Source: Parapedobacter deserti (GTDB lineage Bacteria; Bacteroidota; Bacteroidia; Sphingobacteriales; Sphingobacteriaceae). From it: a stretch of 64,000 nt of DNA. The notes under the pieces are model-generated. The model did not search any database, was not told where the DNA came from, and worked only from the letters and a program-made list of their open reading frames with translations. The stretch covers positions 194,520 through 258,519 of the forward strand of contig NZ_JBHRTA010000016.1 of NCBI RefSeq assembly GCF_042646065.1, in the 5' to 3' direction. Shown piece after piece: positions 51,149 through 59,386 of this stretch (within the stretch, counting starts at the first letter, position 1; each line of letters starts with the position of its first letter). Position numbers and translations under genes: made by a program.

Positions 51149-51895
51149 GTGCAAGCAGAAGGGTATGAAATAAAGCTCCCGCAGTTTGAGGGGCCGTTTG
51201 ATTTACTATTGTTTTTCATCGAACGCGATGAGCTGAATATACATGATATCCCCATTGCCAGGATTACCAACGATTTTTTGGACTACATACAGCATATGCA
51301 AGCGCTCAATATGGAGTTGGCCAGCGAATTTATTTTCGTAGCTGCCACACTGATGCGCATCAAGGCAAAGATGCTGTTGCCGCGGCCCGAACTGGATGAG
51401 GAGGGCAATGAAATTGACCCCAAGCAGGACCTTGTGCAGAAGCTGGTGCTCTACAAACAGTTCAAGGAAGTGTCAGACGAGCTGCGTATTTTGGAAGAGC
51501 GGCGGCTGATGCAGTTTAAACGGGGCAATATTCTAACGGATCTGCGCGCCGCAGGGGAGTTCGCAGGCCAAGGCGAAGAGTTGGCCACCTTTGATTTGTA
51601 TAAACTCATGATGGTGTATGAAAAGCTGATGTACCATTATGTGAAGCGGAACAACGAAGTACGGCATACGGTGGTTAGATATCCTTACACCATTGAACAG
51701 CAGAAGGAAGCGATAGCCTCGCTGGTAGCGATCAACAAAAAGCTCGATTTTGGCACCATAGTAAAAAACTCTGAAAACAAGGTGCAGCTCGTTTACAATT
51801 TTCTCGCAATACTAGAGATGCTACAGCAACAATTGTTGGAATTGCAAAGCGGGGTGGGGTTCAATAACTTCTGGGTCCTCGAAAAGAAGGCATAG
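51149..51895 (+). CDS. scpA: Segregation and condensation protein A ScpA
   Basis: Kleisin subunit that bridges SMC heads in the chromosome-condensing complex with ScpB. 248 residues with the classical N-terminal QFEGPFDLLLFFIERDELNIHDIPIARIT (given in part, residues 11-30), LASEFIFVAATLMRIKAKMLLPRP (around 55-78), and a C-terminal winged-helix segment. Start is GTG at 51149: there is no in-frame ATG before the conserved N-terminus, and the -7 box ends four bases upstream, so a GTG-initiated leaderless message is predicted, which is uncommon. Convergent with aat. scpB and smc are not in the window. Confidence 0.93.
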   Translation: MQAEGYEIKLPQFEGPFDLLLFFIERDELNIHDIPIARITNDFLDYIQHMQALNMELASEFIFVAATLMRIKAKMLLPRPELDEEGNEIDPKQDLVQKLVLYKQFKEVSDELRILEERRLMQFKRGNILTDLRAAGEFAGQGEELATFDLYKLMMVYEKLMYHYVKRNNEVRHTVVRYPYTIEQQKEAIASLVAINKKLDFGTIVKNSENKVQLVYNFLAILEMLQQQLLELQSGVGFNNFWVLEKKA

Positions 51896-51904
51896 CGGTT
51901 TTCT

Positions 51905-52546
51905 CTAATTTTGGCCATTGTTTAACCATGATAGGTATGTCGCCCGGGGGATTAGCCGCGCCCCCAGCGATGCCAAGTGGTCGGTGTACACCTGGCAATC
52001 GATCATGCGGTAACTTCCGGAAAGGCAAAGGTCGGTCAGCGCCGCTTTGGAAGCGTTGGCCGCTTTGCTGAACATGCTTTCCCCACAGAACACCTGCCCG
52101 ACCGCCACGCCATACAGCCCTCCCACCAGCTCGCTGCCGCGCCACGTTTCCACGGCATGTGCAACGCCTATTTCATTGAGTTTGCAATAGGCCTCCTGCA
52201 TATCTTTCGTTATCCAGGTGCCCTGTTGTCCGCGCCGGGGCTGGCTGGCACATGCGGCTATCACCTCCGCGAAAGCTCGGTCGTAAGTTATTTGAAAACG
52301 CCCTGACCGCAGGAGTTGCCGCATACTCTTACTGATCCTCAATTCGTCGGGGAACAGCACAAACCGTTCATGCGGCGAATACCATAATATCGGTGTATCA
52401 TCATTAAACCAGGGGAAGATGCCTTGGCGGTACGCTTCCACGAGTCGTTCGGGACGCAAATCACCGCCGATGGCGAGCAGGCCGTCCGGTTCAGCCAGCT
52501 GCGGGTCGGGAAAGCGGATGTCGTGTATGTCCAGTTGGAAAATCAT
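51905..52546 (-). CDS. aat: Leucyl/phenylalanyl-tRNA-protein transferase Aat
   Basis: N-end rule enzyme that adds Leu or Phe from aminoacyl-tRNA to proteins with N-terminal Arg or Lys, marking them for ClpAP. 213 residues. The core reads FPDPQLAEPDGLLAIGGDL (residues 12-30), YRQGIFPWFNDDTPILWYSPHERFVLFP (in part), WITKDMQEAYCKLNEIGVAHAVETW, GGLYGVAVGQVFCGESMFS and IDCQVYTDHLASLGA, all family motifs. It lies 21 bases downstream of rbfA on the same strand. Confidence 0.96.
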   Translation of the reverse strand: MIFQLDIHDIRFPDPQLAEPDGLLAIGGDLRPERLVEAYRQGIFPWFNDDTPILWYSPHERFVLFPDELRISKSMRQLLRSGRFQITYDRAFAEVIAACASQPRRGQQGTWITKDMQEAYCKLNEIGVAHAVETWRGSELVGGLYGVAVGQVFCGESMFSKAANASKAALTDLCLSGSYRMIDCQVYTDHLASLGARLIPRATYLSWLNNGQN

Positions 52547-52567
52547 CCGGTTCGAAAATCGCCCAAT

Positions 52568-52939
52568 TTACTCGGGTTGCCGCGGCTCCTTGCTTATCTC
52601 GTCGAAAAGTTTGTCCATGTGCTCTACATATTCGTTGGTATCATCAAGGAAAAACTCGAGTTGTGGTACGATGCGCGCCTGATTTTTGATGCGAACTCCT
52701 AATTTGTAGCGAATTTCGTTGGCGTGAGATTTGATAAGTTTTAAATCTTCCTTGGCCTGCTTGGTATTAAGGAAGCTCAGATACACCCGTGCGAGGGCCA
52801 AATCCGGGGTCACCCGTACACGTGTGACGGTGATAAAGGCGCCCGGTGCCCATGCGCTGCCCTCCCGCTGGAAGAGCTCTCCCATATCCTGCTGTATGAC
52901 TCCCGCAAATCGTTGTTGCCTCTTGCTTTCTGTGCTCAT
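52568..52939 (-). CDS. rbfA: Ribosome-binding factor A RbfA
   Basis: 123-residue KH-type RNA-binding protein that helps 16S 5'-end processing and late 30S assembly. Marks: ESKRQQRFAGVIQQDMGELF (residues 3-22), FITVTRVRVTPDLALARVYLSFL (in part; around 36-55), LGVRIKNQARIVPQLEFFLDDTNEYVEHMDKL (in part). Length is standard. First gene of rbfA-aat, with a -7 box 47 bases upstream. Opposite in direction to the ribosomal protein genes that follow to the right. Confidence 0.95.
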   Translation of the reverse strand: MSTESKRQQRFAGVIQQDMGELFQREGSAWAPGAFITVTRVRVTPDLALARVYLSFLNTKQAKEDLKLIKSHANEIRYKLGVRIKNQARIVPQLEFFLDDTNEYVEHMDKLFDEISKEPRQPE

Positions 52940-52986
52940 GGTTAGGTGCTTTATAAAATATTAACGGATGTAACCAATACTCAGTA

Positions 52987-52994
52987 CAAAGGTA
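52987..52994 (-). promoter_or_regulatory. rbfA promoter -7 box
   Basis: CAAAGGTA on the plus strand reads TACCTTTG on the minus strand, 47 bases before the rbfA ATG. Exact -7 match; -33 element not clear. Confidence 0.6.
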
Positions 52995-53090
52995 ATGATT
53001 TTTCCTGAACGATTGGCTGGTATACGCGGGTCGACTCGTGCCTTGCAGTAAGCAAACTAATACTGGATCATTTTTTCAATTCAAAAAAAA

Positions 53091-53122
53091 ATTGTAAAAT
53101 AGAAAACAAATGCTGATATTTG
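53091..53122 (+). promoter_or_regulatory. Promoter of the rpmB-rpmG operon
   Basis: ATTG (53091-53094), 20 bases, GATATTTG (53115-53122): each element has one mismatch to TTTG and TAnnTTTG, at good spacing. It gives a leader of about 45 bases before rpmB. Confidence 0.5.
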
Positions 53123-53172
53123 CAAGCTCTTTGCGAAAAGGGCATTTATATTAGATAATAAAGCATACGATC

Positions 53173-53406
53173 ATGTCAAGAGTTTGTGATTTAACAGGAA
53201 AAGGGGCGATGAACGGTTACAGCGTTTCCAATTCAAATATGAAGACGAAGCGCAAGTTTTATCCCAACTTGCAGACCAAGCGGTTCTTCATTCCCGAGGA
53301 AAACCGCTGGATTACCCTGAAAGTATCCACCTCAGCGATAAAGACCATCAACAAAAACGGTATTACGGCCGTGATCAATAAGTTTATCAAAAAAGGATAC
53401 GTTTAA
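53173..53406 (+). CDS. rpmB: 50S ribosomal protein L28
   Basis: 77-residue large-subunit protein. It opens MSRVCDLTGKGAMNGYSVSN, followed by SNMKTKRKFYPNLQTKRFFIP, the standard L28 pattern, and ends with KTINKNGITAVINKFIKKGYV. It has the CxLTGK opening but no zinc cysteine set. First gene of rpmB-rpmG-DUF4295, with 49 bases to rpmG. Confidence 0.97.
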   Translation: MSRVCDLTGKGAMNGYSVSNSNMKTKRKFYPNLQTKRFFIPEENRWITLKVSTSAIKTINKNGITAVINKFIKKGYV

Positions 53407-53455
53407 TTCGGAATACTGTCTGTCCGATTTCGGCAGATGATAATAGAGTAAAGCA

Positions 53456-53638
53456 ATGGCTAAAAAAGGAAATAGGGTACAGGTGATTTTGGAATGTACC
53501 GAGCACAAGGAAAGCGGTCTCCCCGGTATGTCGCGGTATATTACCACGAAAAACAAAAAAAATACGACCGAACGGTTGGAATTGAAGAAGTTCAATCCCA
53601 TATTAAGGCGCGTTACCGTTCACAAAGAGATTAAATAA
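53456..53638 (+). CDS. rpmG: 50S ribosomal protein L33
   Basis: 60-residue large-subunit protein: MAKKGNRVQVILECTEHKES (residues 1-20), GMSRYITTKNKKNTTERLEL and KFNPILRRVTVHKEIK. The CxxC pairs of zinc-binding L33 are absent (a single Cys is seen), which marks the zinc-independent form. It lies between rpmB and the DUF4295 gene, the usual Bacteroidota order. Confidence 0.97.
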   Translation: MAKKGNRVQVILECTEHKESGLPGMSRYITTKNKKNTTERLELKKFNPILRRVTVHKEIK

Positions 53639-53685
53639 CTCGGCAGTAGCTTTCAGGTAGCAAGCTGCATAAATTATAGAAAGAC

Positions 53686-53871
53686 ATGGCAAAGAAAGCA
53701 GTAGCATCGCTCAAAACCGGTAAAGGCAAAGATTACACCAAGGTCATCACCGCGGTTAAATCTCCAAAGACCGGTGCATACACCTTCAAGGAACTAATTG
53801 CACACAACGACCACGTGAAAGAAGCCATCGAGGTGGCCCGTGAAGCCGTTATTGAATCGGTTGAGCAGTAA
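53686..53871 (+). CDS. DUF4295 family small basic protein
   Basis: 61 residues, MAKKAVASLKTGKGKDYTKV then a mostly charged helix ending VAREAVIESVEQ. The small basic protein after L33 and before ftsY is conserved across Bacteroidota and known as DUF4295. The N-terminal MAKKxVAxLKTG with many lysines and its operon position suggest a ribosome-associated protein, but that is inference. An intrinsic terminator follows. Confidence 0.88.
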   Translation: MAKKAVASLKTGKGKDYTKVITAVKSPKTGAYTFKELIAHNDHVKEAIEVAREAVIESVEQ

Positions 53872-53894
53872 TTTTGTGCTAGTGGCATTAAGAG

Positions 53895-53929
53895 AAGCCG
53901 TTTCGGAGGTCTACCGGAAGGGCTTTTTT
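53895..53929 (+). terminator. Intrinsic terminator after the ribosomal protein operon
   Basis: AAGCCGTTTCGG (53895-53906) pairs with CCGGAAGGGCTT (53914-53925) with one mismatch and one wobble over 12 positions, a 7-base loop, and six T at the end. Separates rpmB-rpmG-DUF4295 from ftsY. Confidence 0.72.
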
Positions 53930-53958
53930 GTTATGGTTATAACTTAGCGGCAACAGCT

Positions 53959-54921
53959 ATGGGACTATTTGATTTTTTAAAGAAGAAACAAGAAACACCC
54001 GAGGCACAGGAAGCGCTTGACAAAGGGCTGGAGAAAACTAAAGAAGGGTTTTTCTCCAAGATTACCAAGGCAGTGGTGGGCAAATCCACCGTTGACGATG
54101 AGGTACTCGACGACCTGGAAGAGGTGCTGGTCACGTCTGACGTGGGTGTGAGCACGACGCTCAAGATCATAGAGCGCATTCAGACCCGGGTGTCTCGGGA
54201 AAAATACGTCAACACATCCGAACTTAATGCTATCCTGCGAGACGAAATACAGGCGCTGCTTGCCGAAAACAACAGCTCGGATTTCGAGCATTTCGAATAT
54301 GGTGAACACCGCCCTTATGTCATTATGGTGGTAGGCGTCAACGGCGTGGGTAAGACGACGACGATTGGCAAGCTGGCTTACCAGTTAAAGGAAGCAGGAA
54401 GTAAAGTGGTGTTAGGGGCCGCTGATACGTTCCGGGCTGCAGCGGTAGACCAGATCAAACTTTGGGGCGAGCGTGTCGGCGTGCGCGTTGTTGCACAGGC
54501 GATGGGATCAGATCCCGCTTCCGTAGCATATGATACGGTGAAGTCTGCCGTGTCGAACGGCGATGACGTAGCGATCATCGATACTGCTGGGAGGCTGCAC
54601 AACAAGGTCGCCCTGATGAATGAACTTACTAAAATCAAGCAGGTGATGCATAAAGTGGTGCCCGGCGCTCCACATGAGATCTTATTGGTGCTTGATGCGT
54701 CTACCGGACAGAACGCCATCGAACAGTGCAAGCAATTCATGCAAGCCACTGACGTGAATGCGTTAGCCCTCACGAAGCTTGACGGCACTGCTAAAGGTGG
54801 CGTAGTCATTGGTGTTTCAGACCAGTTCAAGATTCCGGTAAAATATATCGGTGTAGGCGAGAAGGTGGGCGATCTCCAGTTATTCAACAAAAAGGAGTTT
54901 GTGGATTCGCTATTCAAGTGA
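53959..54921 (+). CDS. ftsY: Signal recognition particle receptor FtsY
   Basis: GTPase that docks SRP-ribosome complexes at the Sec translocon. 320 residues: amphipathic acidic start (MGLFDFLKKKQETPEAQEAL), N domain, then the G domain with GVNGVGKTTTIGKLAY (G1, about residues 120-135), GAADTFRAAAVDQIKLW (G2), IIDTAGRLHNKVALMNEL (G3), LTKLDGTAKGGVVIGVSD (G4) and YIGVGEKVGDLQLFN (G5). Lacks the long A domain of E. coli FtsY, as usual here. rimO begins 13 bases after its stop. Confidence 0.97.
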   Translation: MGLFDFLKKKQETPEAQEALDKGLEKTKEGFFSKITKAVVGKSTVDDEVLDDLEEVLVTSDVGVSTTLKIIERIQTRVSREKYVNTSELNAILRDEIQALLAENNSSDFEHFEYGEHRPYVIMVVGVNGVGKTTTIGKLAYQLKEAGSKVVLGAADTFRAAAVDQIKLWGERVGVRVVAQAMGSDPASVAYDTVKSAVSNGDDVAIIDTAGRLHNKVALMNELTKIKQVMHKVVPGAPHEILLVLDASTGQNAIEQCKQFMQATDVNALALTKLDGTAKGGVVIGVSDQFKIPVKYIGVGEKVGDLQLFNKKEFVDSLFK

Positions 54922-54934
54922 AGACGCGCATACC

Positions 54935-56269
54935 ATGAAAACAAAACAATCCAAACTATCTCCCGCGGTTGGTAACCCCCGTGTAAATGTGGTTACACTT
55001 GGCTGCTCAAAGAATATTCATGACAGTGAAGTACTCATGGGTCAATTGCAAGGTAATGATATACGGGTGGTACATGAAGCCAGTAACATACAGGCTGATG
55101 ACATCGTAGTCATCAACACCTGTGGCTTTATAGACAATGCCAAACAGGAGTCCATTGACACAATTCTTCAATACAGCGCGCTTAAGGATGAAGGCAAAGT
55201 AGGCAAGGTAATCGTAACCGGCTGCCTTTCCGAGCGGTATAAACCTGAATTGCAGGCGGAGATTCCCAATGTTGACGCCTATTTCGGTACCAACGACCTG
55301 CCGGAGCTGTTGGGTACCATTGGAGCCGATTATAAGCATGAACTGCTCGGCGAGCGTATGCTCACCACACCCTCCCACTTCGCCTATTTTAAAATTGCTG
55401 AAGGGTGCAACCGTCCGTGTTCATTTTGCGCCATCCCGCTTATGCGTGGCAAGCATGTGTCCAAGCCTATGGAAAGCTTGGTAGATGAAGCCAAGCACCT
55501 GGCAAAAAACGGAACCAAAGAACTTATCCTTATTGCGCAAGACCTTACCTATTATGGGCTTGACCGCTACGGCAAGCGCAGTCTTGCCGACTTACTTCGT
55601 CGTCTTTCTGATGTCGCAGGCATTGAATGGATACGGCTGCAATATGCCTACCCTTCTGGATTTCCTATGGATATCCTTGACGTGATGAATGAACGCAGCA
55701 ACATCTGCAAATACCTTGATATGCCCTTGCAGCACATCAGCGACAGCATGCTCAAGTCGATGCGCCGTGGCATTACGAAGCAGAAGACCATCGATCTCGT
55801 CAATGCTATCCGGGATCGCGTGCCTGACATCGCACTCCGCACCACGCTCATTTGCGGCTACCCCGGCGAGACAGAAAAGGATGCTGAGGAATTACGGCAA
55901 TGGGTGGCCAGCACACGCTTCGATCGCCTCGGCTGCTTTACTTATTCGCACGAGGAAAAGACCCATGCGCACAGCTTGGTCGATGATGTGCCAGAAGAGC
56001 AAAAAGCTGCACGTGTAGAACAGATTATGGAAATTCAGCAGAGCATCTCCTACGATATTAACCAAGCCAAAGTGGGGAATACCTACAAGGTATTGGTAGA
56101 TAAAGTAGAGGGACAGTACTTTGTGGCCCGTACAGAATACGACTCGCCCGAGGTGGATAACGAAGTGCTCATACCGACAGCAGACCGCTTCGCAACGGTG
56201 GGTCGCTTTGCACAGGTGCGCATAGATCGTGCGGAAGATTTCGACTTGTATGGAACGATTGTCAAATAA
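54935..56269 (+). CDS. rimO: Ribosomal protein S12 methylthiotransferase RimO
   Basis: Radical-SAM enzyme that adds a methylthio group to the conserved aspartate of ribosomal protein S12. 444 residues from ATG 54935; the in-frame TTG at 54899 lies inside ftsY and is rejected. Three N-terminal cluster cysteines: VTLGCSKNIHDSE, VINTCGFIDNAKQES and VTGCLSERY; radical-SAM CNRPCSFCAIP (CxxxCxxC, about residue 155); then IRLQYAYPSGFP, MPLQHISDSMLKSMRRG, LICGYPGETEKD and a C-terminal TRAM domain (about 375-444). Co-transcribed with ftsY. Confidence 0.96.
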   Translation: MKTKQSKLSPAVGNPRVNVVTLGCSKNIHDSEVLMGQLQGNDIRVVHEASNIQADDIVVINTCGFIDNAKQESIDTILQYSALKDEGKVGKVIVTGCLSERYKPELQAEIPNVDAYFGTNDLPELLGTIGADYKHELLGERMLTTPSHFAYFKIAEGCNRPCSFCAIPLMRGKHVSKPMESLVDEAKHLAKNGTKELILIAQDLTYYGLDRYGKRSLADLLRRLSDVAGIEWIRLQYAYPSGFPMDILDVMNERSNICKYLDMPLQHISDSMLKSMRRGITKQKTIDLVNAIRDRVPDIALRTTLICGYPGETEKDAEELRQWVASTRFDRLGCFTYSHEEKTHAHSLVDDVPEEQKAARVEQIMEIQQSISYDINQAKVGNTYKVLVDKVEGQYFVARTEYDSPEVDNEVLIPTADRFATVGRFAQVRIDRAEDFDLYGTIVK

Positions 56270-56302
56270 TCGTTATCAATCGCTGTTTTTGGGGGCATGC
56301 AC

Positions 56303-56310
56303 TATCTTTG
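56303..56310 (+). promoter_or_regulatory. bshC promoter -7 box
   Basis: TATCTTTG, exact match, ending seven bases before the bshC ATG at 56318. The ORF-extension start at 56297 lies upstream of the box and is excluded if the promoter is used. Confidence 0.72.
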
Positions 56311-56317
56311 TTTACCA

Positions 56318-57907
56318 ATGAAGGCGACTTATATAGATTATAAAGATACGAACAGCTTCTCCCAGACACTGTTGGCCTATCTGGACGGCGACCCAGCGCT
56401 TGCCCCTTTTGCGGGTAACAGGCCGGATATGAACGGTTTCGCGAAGCAGTTACAGACCAAGACAGAGAAGTCTGACCGAGGTGTATTGGTACACAGTCTG
56501 CGCCGTCAGTATGGAAAGGCGTTGAACGACTGGCCTGCGGTCGCCTCGAATGTGGAGTCGCTGCTGAATGAGCGTACGTTCACTGTTACTACAGGCCATC
56601 AACTCAACATTTTTACAGGACCGCTTTATTTCATCTTCAAAATAGTCACCACCATCAAGCTTGCTCGCGACCTGAAGGCGGCTTTTCCGGATTATACCTT
56701 CGTGCCGGTTTATTGGATGGCTACCGAAGACCATGACTTTGCGGAGATCAACCACACCCGCCTGCACGGTAAGCGATTGGTGTGGGACGCTACCATACAT
56801 GGCGCCACGGGTAGGACAAGAACGGCCGGAATGGTTGAAGTGGTGCGGCAATATCAGCGTTTTCTTGGCCTTTCAGACAACTCCACTAAGCTTGCGAAGC
56901 TGGTGGAAGAAGCCTATTTGCAGCATGACGAACTCTCTGCCGCCACCAGGTACCTCGTCAACGCGTTGTTTGGCGCACATGGTCTAGTCGTTTTGGATGC
57001 CGATGACGTTTTACTCAAGCAGCGTTTTGCCCCCGTTATCGAACAGGATATCATTGGAGAACATAGCCATAAAGCCATTGAGGGCACGTCCGAGGCCCTT
57101 AAGCAAGCAGGGTTTTCGGTTCAGGTCCATGCCCGTGAGATCAACTTTTTCTATCTCACCAATACGTTTCGCGAGCGTATTGTTCGGCTCGGCGACGGCC
57201 GGTATGAGGTCCTTCATCAGGGTATTTATTTCTCCGAAGAAGAGCTACGGGCAGAAATCAACAATCATCCAGATCGGTTTAGCCCAAACGTAGTGATGCG
57301 TCCGCTTTATCAGGAGATCATATTACCCAATCTCGCTTATATCGGCGGAGGGGCCGAGATTGTATACTGGTTGCAGTTGAAATCCTGCTTCCAGCATTAC
57401 GGCACAGACTTCCCAATATTGGTGTTGCGCAACTCAGCGATGGTGACAGACGACAACATGGCTGTAAAGGTGCTCCGGTTGGACCTTACCTTCAAGAGCG
57501 TCTTCAAAGATACCGCTGAACTAAAAAAAGAGTATGTGCGACGGCACACCAAACACCGTCTGAATCTTAACGACGAATGGATGGAACTCAATTCCATCTT
57601 CAGCAAGCTCAGGTTGCGGGCACATAAGATTGATCCTAGCTTAGGGCCGAGTACGGATGCCGTAAAAGCACGGCTACGGAAGGCTATAAACAATCTGGAG
57701 AAGAAATTGCTTAAAGCAGATAAGCGGAATCATGAAGATGCACTGATTCAAATAGACCGTATCAAGGAAAAGCTTTTTCCGGGCGGTGTGTTGCAGGAGC
57801 GTTCAGAGAACTTCGGATTGCTGTACATCAAATACGGTGATGCACTCATCAGCGAATTGTTGGAGCATTTCAGACCGCTTGACTTTAAATTTACGATCAT
57901 TTACTAG
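56318..57907 (+). CDS. bshC: Bacillithiol biosynthesis cysteine-adding enzyme BshC
   Basis: Putative cysteine ligase for the last step of bacillithiol synthesis (cysteinyl addition to glucosaminyl-malate). 529 residues from ATG 56318. Marks: NERTFTVTTGHQLNIFTGPLYFIFKIVT (in part; about residue 82), FVPVYWMATEDHDFAEINH (around 127-145), FFYLTNTFRERIVRLGDGRYEV, FSPNVVMRPLYQEIILPNLAYIGGGAEIVYWLQLK (in part) and a C-terminal coiled-coil (about 440-490). Bacteroidota commonly carry this family. bshA and bshB are not in the window. The stop overlaps convergent pcm by four bases. Confidence 0.95.
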   Translation: MKATYIDYKDTNSFSQTLLAYLDGDPALAPFAGNRPDMNGFAKQLQTKTEKSDRGVLVHSLRRQYGKALNDWPAVASNVESLLNERTFTVTTGHQLNIFTGPLYFIFKIVTTIKLARDLKAAFPDYTFVPVYWMATEDHDFAEINHTRLHGKRLVWDATIHGATGRTRTAGMVEVVRQYQRFLGLSDNSTKLAKLVEEAYLQHDELSAATRYLVNALFGAHGLVVLDADDVLLKQRFAPVIEQDIIGEHSHKAIEGTSEALKQAGFSVQVHAREINFFYLTNTFRERIVRLGDGRYEVLHQGIYFSEEELRAEINNHPDRFSPNVVMRPLYQEIILPNLAYIGGGAEIVYWLQLKSCFQHYGTDFPILVLRNSAMVTDDNMAVKVLRLDLTFKSVFKDTAELKKEYVRRHTKHRLNLNDEWMELNSIFSKLRLRAHKIDPSLGPSTDAVKARLRKAINNLEKKLLKADKRNHEDALIQIDRIKEKLFPGGVLQERSENFGLLYIKYGDALISELLEHFRPLDFKFTIIY

Positions 57908-58590
57908 TTTCGAGTAAACGGCACAAAGCGTACGGGAGACAATTCCCGACGGGAGATTTTACCCTGTTTCTTCTCTAGGACGACCAGTGTTTGCACAGCA
58001 TTTTGCGGTCCCACTGGCGCAACCAATTTCCCGCCCTCCTTTAATTGCTCAATCAACGGCGGAGGAATCTCCTCCGGCGCCGCGGTCAATAAGATTGCAT
58101 CAAAAGGAGCTTTATCCGGAAGTCCTTTATAGCCATCGCCGATGGAGACGGTGACATTGTCGTAGCCTAACCGGTCCATTACTTGTTTGGCTTGGTTGCC
58201 CAGCCTTTCAACGATTTCAATGGTGTATACCTCCTTCACGATTTCAGCCAGTACTGCCGCCTGATATCCCGATCCGGTGCCGATTTCAAGCACCCGGTGT
58301 TCGGGTTTAGGGTCGAGCAACTGAGTCATGTACGCGACGATATAGGGTTGAGAAATCGTTTGGCCATGCCCAATGGGCAGTGAAGAATCGTCATACGCGT
58401 TTTGCTGGTATTCTGATGGGACGAACAGATGCCTCTCCACCTTGCGCATAGCCTCCAGCGTGGCACGGTGATCCACGCCGCGGGAGACGATTTGCTTGCT
58501 TACCATGGCCCTGCGGCGACGCTCATCGTCCTGTGCAGTGCCGGGCTCGGCTACAAGCACCACAAACCAAAAAATTATCAGCGTTTTCAT
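57904..58590 (-). CDS. pcm: Exported protein-L-isoaspartate O-methyltransferase
   Basis: 228 residues. An N-terminal signal peptide (MKTLIIFWFVVLVAEPGTAQ) precedes a full PCMT domain: MVSKQIVSRGVDHRATLEAM, FVPSEYQQNAYDDSSLPIGHGQTISQPYIVA (in part), SAM-binding VLEIGTGSGYQAAVLAEI (about residues 99-116), then VSIGDGYKGLPDKAPFDAIL and PVGPQNAVQTLVVLEK. The family repairs isoaspartyl residues in ageing proteins using S-adenosylmethionine, normally in the cytoplasm. The clear signal peptide is odd since SAM is not expected in the periplasm. Its ATG overlaps the upstream DUF4833 stop by four bases. Confidence 0.92.
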   Translation of the reverse strand: MKTLIIFWFVVLVAEPGTAQDDERRRRAMVSKQIVSRGVDHRATLEAMRKVERHLFVPSEYQQNAYDDSSLPIGHGQTISQPYIVAYMTQLLDPKPEHRVLEIGTGSGYQAAVLAEIVKEVYTIEIVERLGNQAKQVMDRLGYDNVTVSIGDGYKGLPDKAPFDAILLTAAPEEIPPPLIEQLKEGGKLVAPVGPQNAVQTLVVLEKKQGKISRRELSPVRFVPFTRN

Positions 58591-59195
58591 GGTATGATCC
58601 GTTTAGTCACCCGCGCCAGCGTAATAGCGTCCCGGCCACTTAATTCAAAATAAGCGATGTCGGGGCTAAACGTGCTTCCCCCGTCGATTCGTACAAAGAT
58701 GCGGTCGAGTATAGCATCCCGGCCGTTGATGGATGCGTAGACCACGTATTTTTTGTTTTTCTCGCAGAAGGAAAGCCGAAGGGGCAAGCTCTTATACGCG
58801 GCTAACCGCAACTCGATATCCCCATTAGGCAGTACTTTGTGGCTAACGCCGTAAGCCATCGTGCGCTGCACAAAATTAAGCTCCTTACGCGTACCGCCTT
58901 CGGCATAGCGAATCCAATATACGTTTACTGGCTCTTCGGGGTCCGGCACACTGTCCGCCATGTTGAGCTGATAAACAACTGTATTTTCGTCGGGGTCCCG
59001 TTGGAGGTAGAACAGCTGTTTGTTTTCGTTGGGTACCGGTAGCTGGTCTACAGCTATCTTTTCTTCGAGTTTGCTCTGCTGGGCAATAAGACCGATCGTG
59101 GAGAAAAGGAGAATTACACCGATGCTGCCTTTGAGTTTGCTGTATCGCCAAATATCAAATAATGCGTACGGCTTGAAAAACGGATATGTTTGCAT
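58587..59195 (-). CDS. DUF4833 domain protein
   Basis: 202 residues from ATG 59195, which has an AGGAGG six bases upstream, a rare strong Shine-Dalgarno in this window. The start is followed by a membrane-like hydrophobic stretch (GSIGVILLFSTIGLIA, about residues 24-39), so the protein is exported or anchored. The rest fits DUF4833: LFYLQRDPDENTVVYQLNM, EEPVNVYWIRYAEGGTRKELN, GDIELRLAAYKSLPLRL and AYFELSGRDAITL. Function unknown. It overlaps pcm by ATGA, so the two are translated together. The longer ORF start (59321) lies upstream of the promoter box and is rejected. Confidence 0.85.
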   Translation of the reverse strand: MQTYPFFKPYALFDIWRYSKLKGSIGVILLFSTIGLIAQQSKLEEKIAVDQLPVPNENKQLFYLQRDPDENTVVYQLNMADSVPDPEEPVNVYWIRYAEGGTRKELNFVQRTMAYGVSHKVLPNGDIELRLAAYKSLPLRLSFCEKNKKYVVYASINGRDAILDRIFVRIDGGSTFSPDIAYFELSGRDAITLARVTKRIIP

Positions 59196-59212
59196 AACCT
59201 GCCTCCTTTTTC

Positions 59213-59220
59213 CAAAGATA
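59213..59220 (-). promoter_or_regulatory. DUF4833-pcm promoter -7 box
   Basis: CAAAGATA on the plus strand reads TATCTTTG on the minus strand, an exact match, 17 bases before the ATG at 59195. The leader contains AGGAGG (59207-59202). Confidence 0.65.
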
Positions 59221-59386
59221 ACTAAAAAAATTTGGATAAAACATATTCGCACTTGGATGGTTATAGAGACAAAACAGATGCTTTTTCTTTTGGGTCTTGA
59301 ATGATGGAATAACGATATCATGATACCACACGCTTCTTGGCGCCGATCGCGGCGTGCCAGATTGCTCGTGCGCTCGTGTAGGTGAC

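Noticed and set aside
59316..59325. Palindrome TATCATGATA upstream of the Crp-like gene
   Set aside because: Only 10 bp, AT-rich and likely by chance; no second copy nearby to support an operator.
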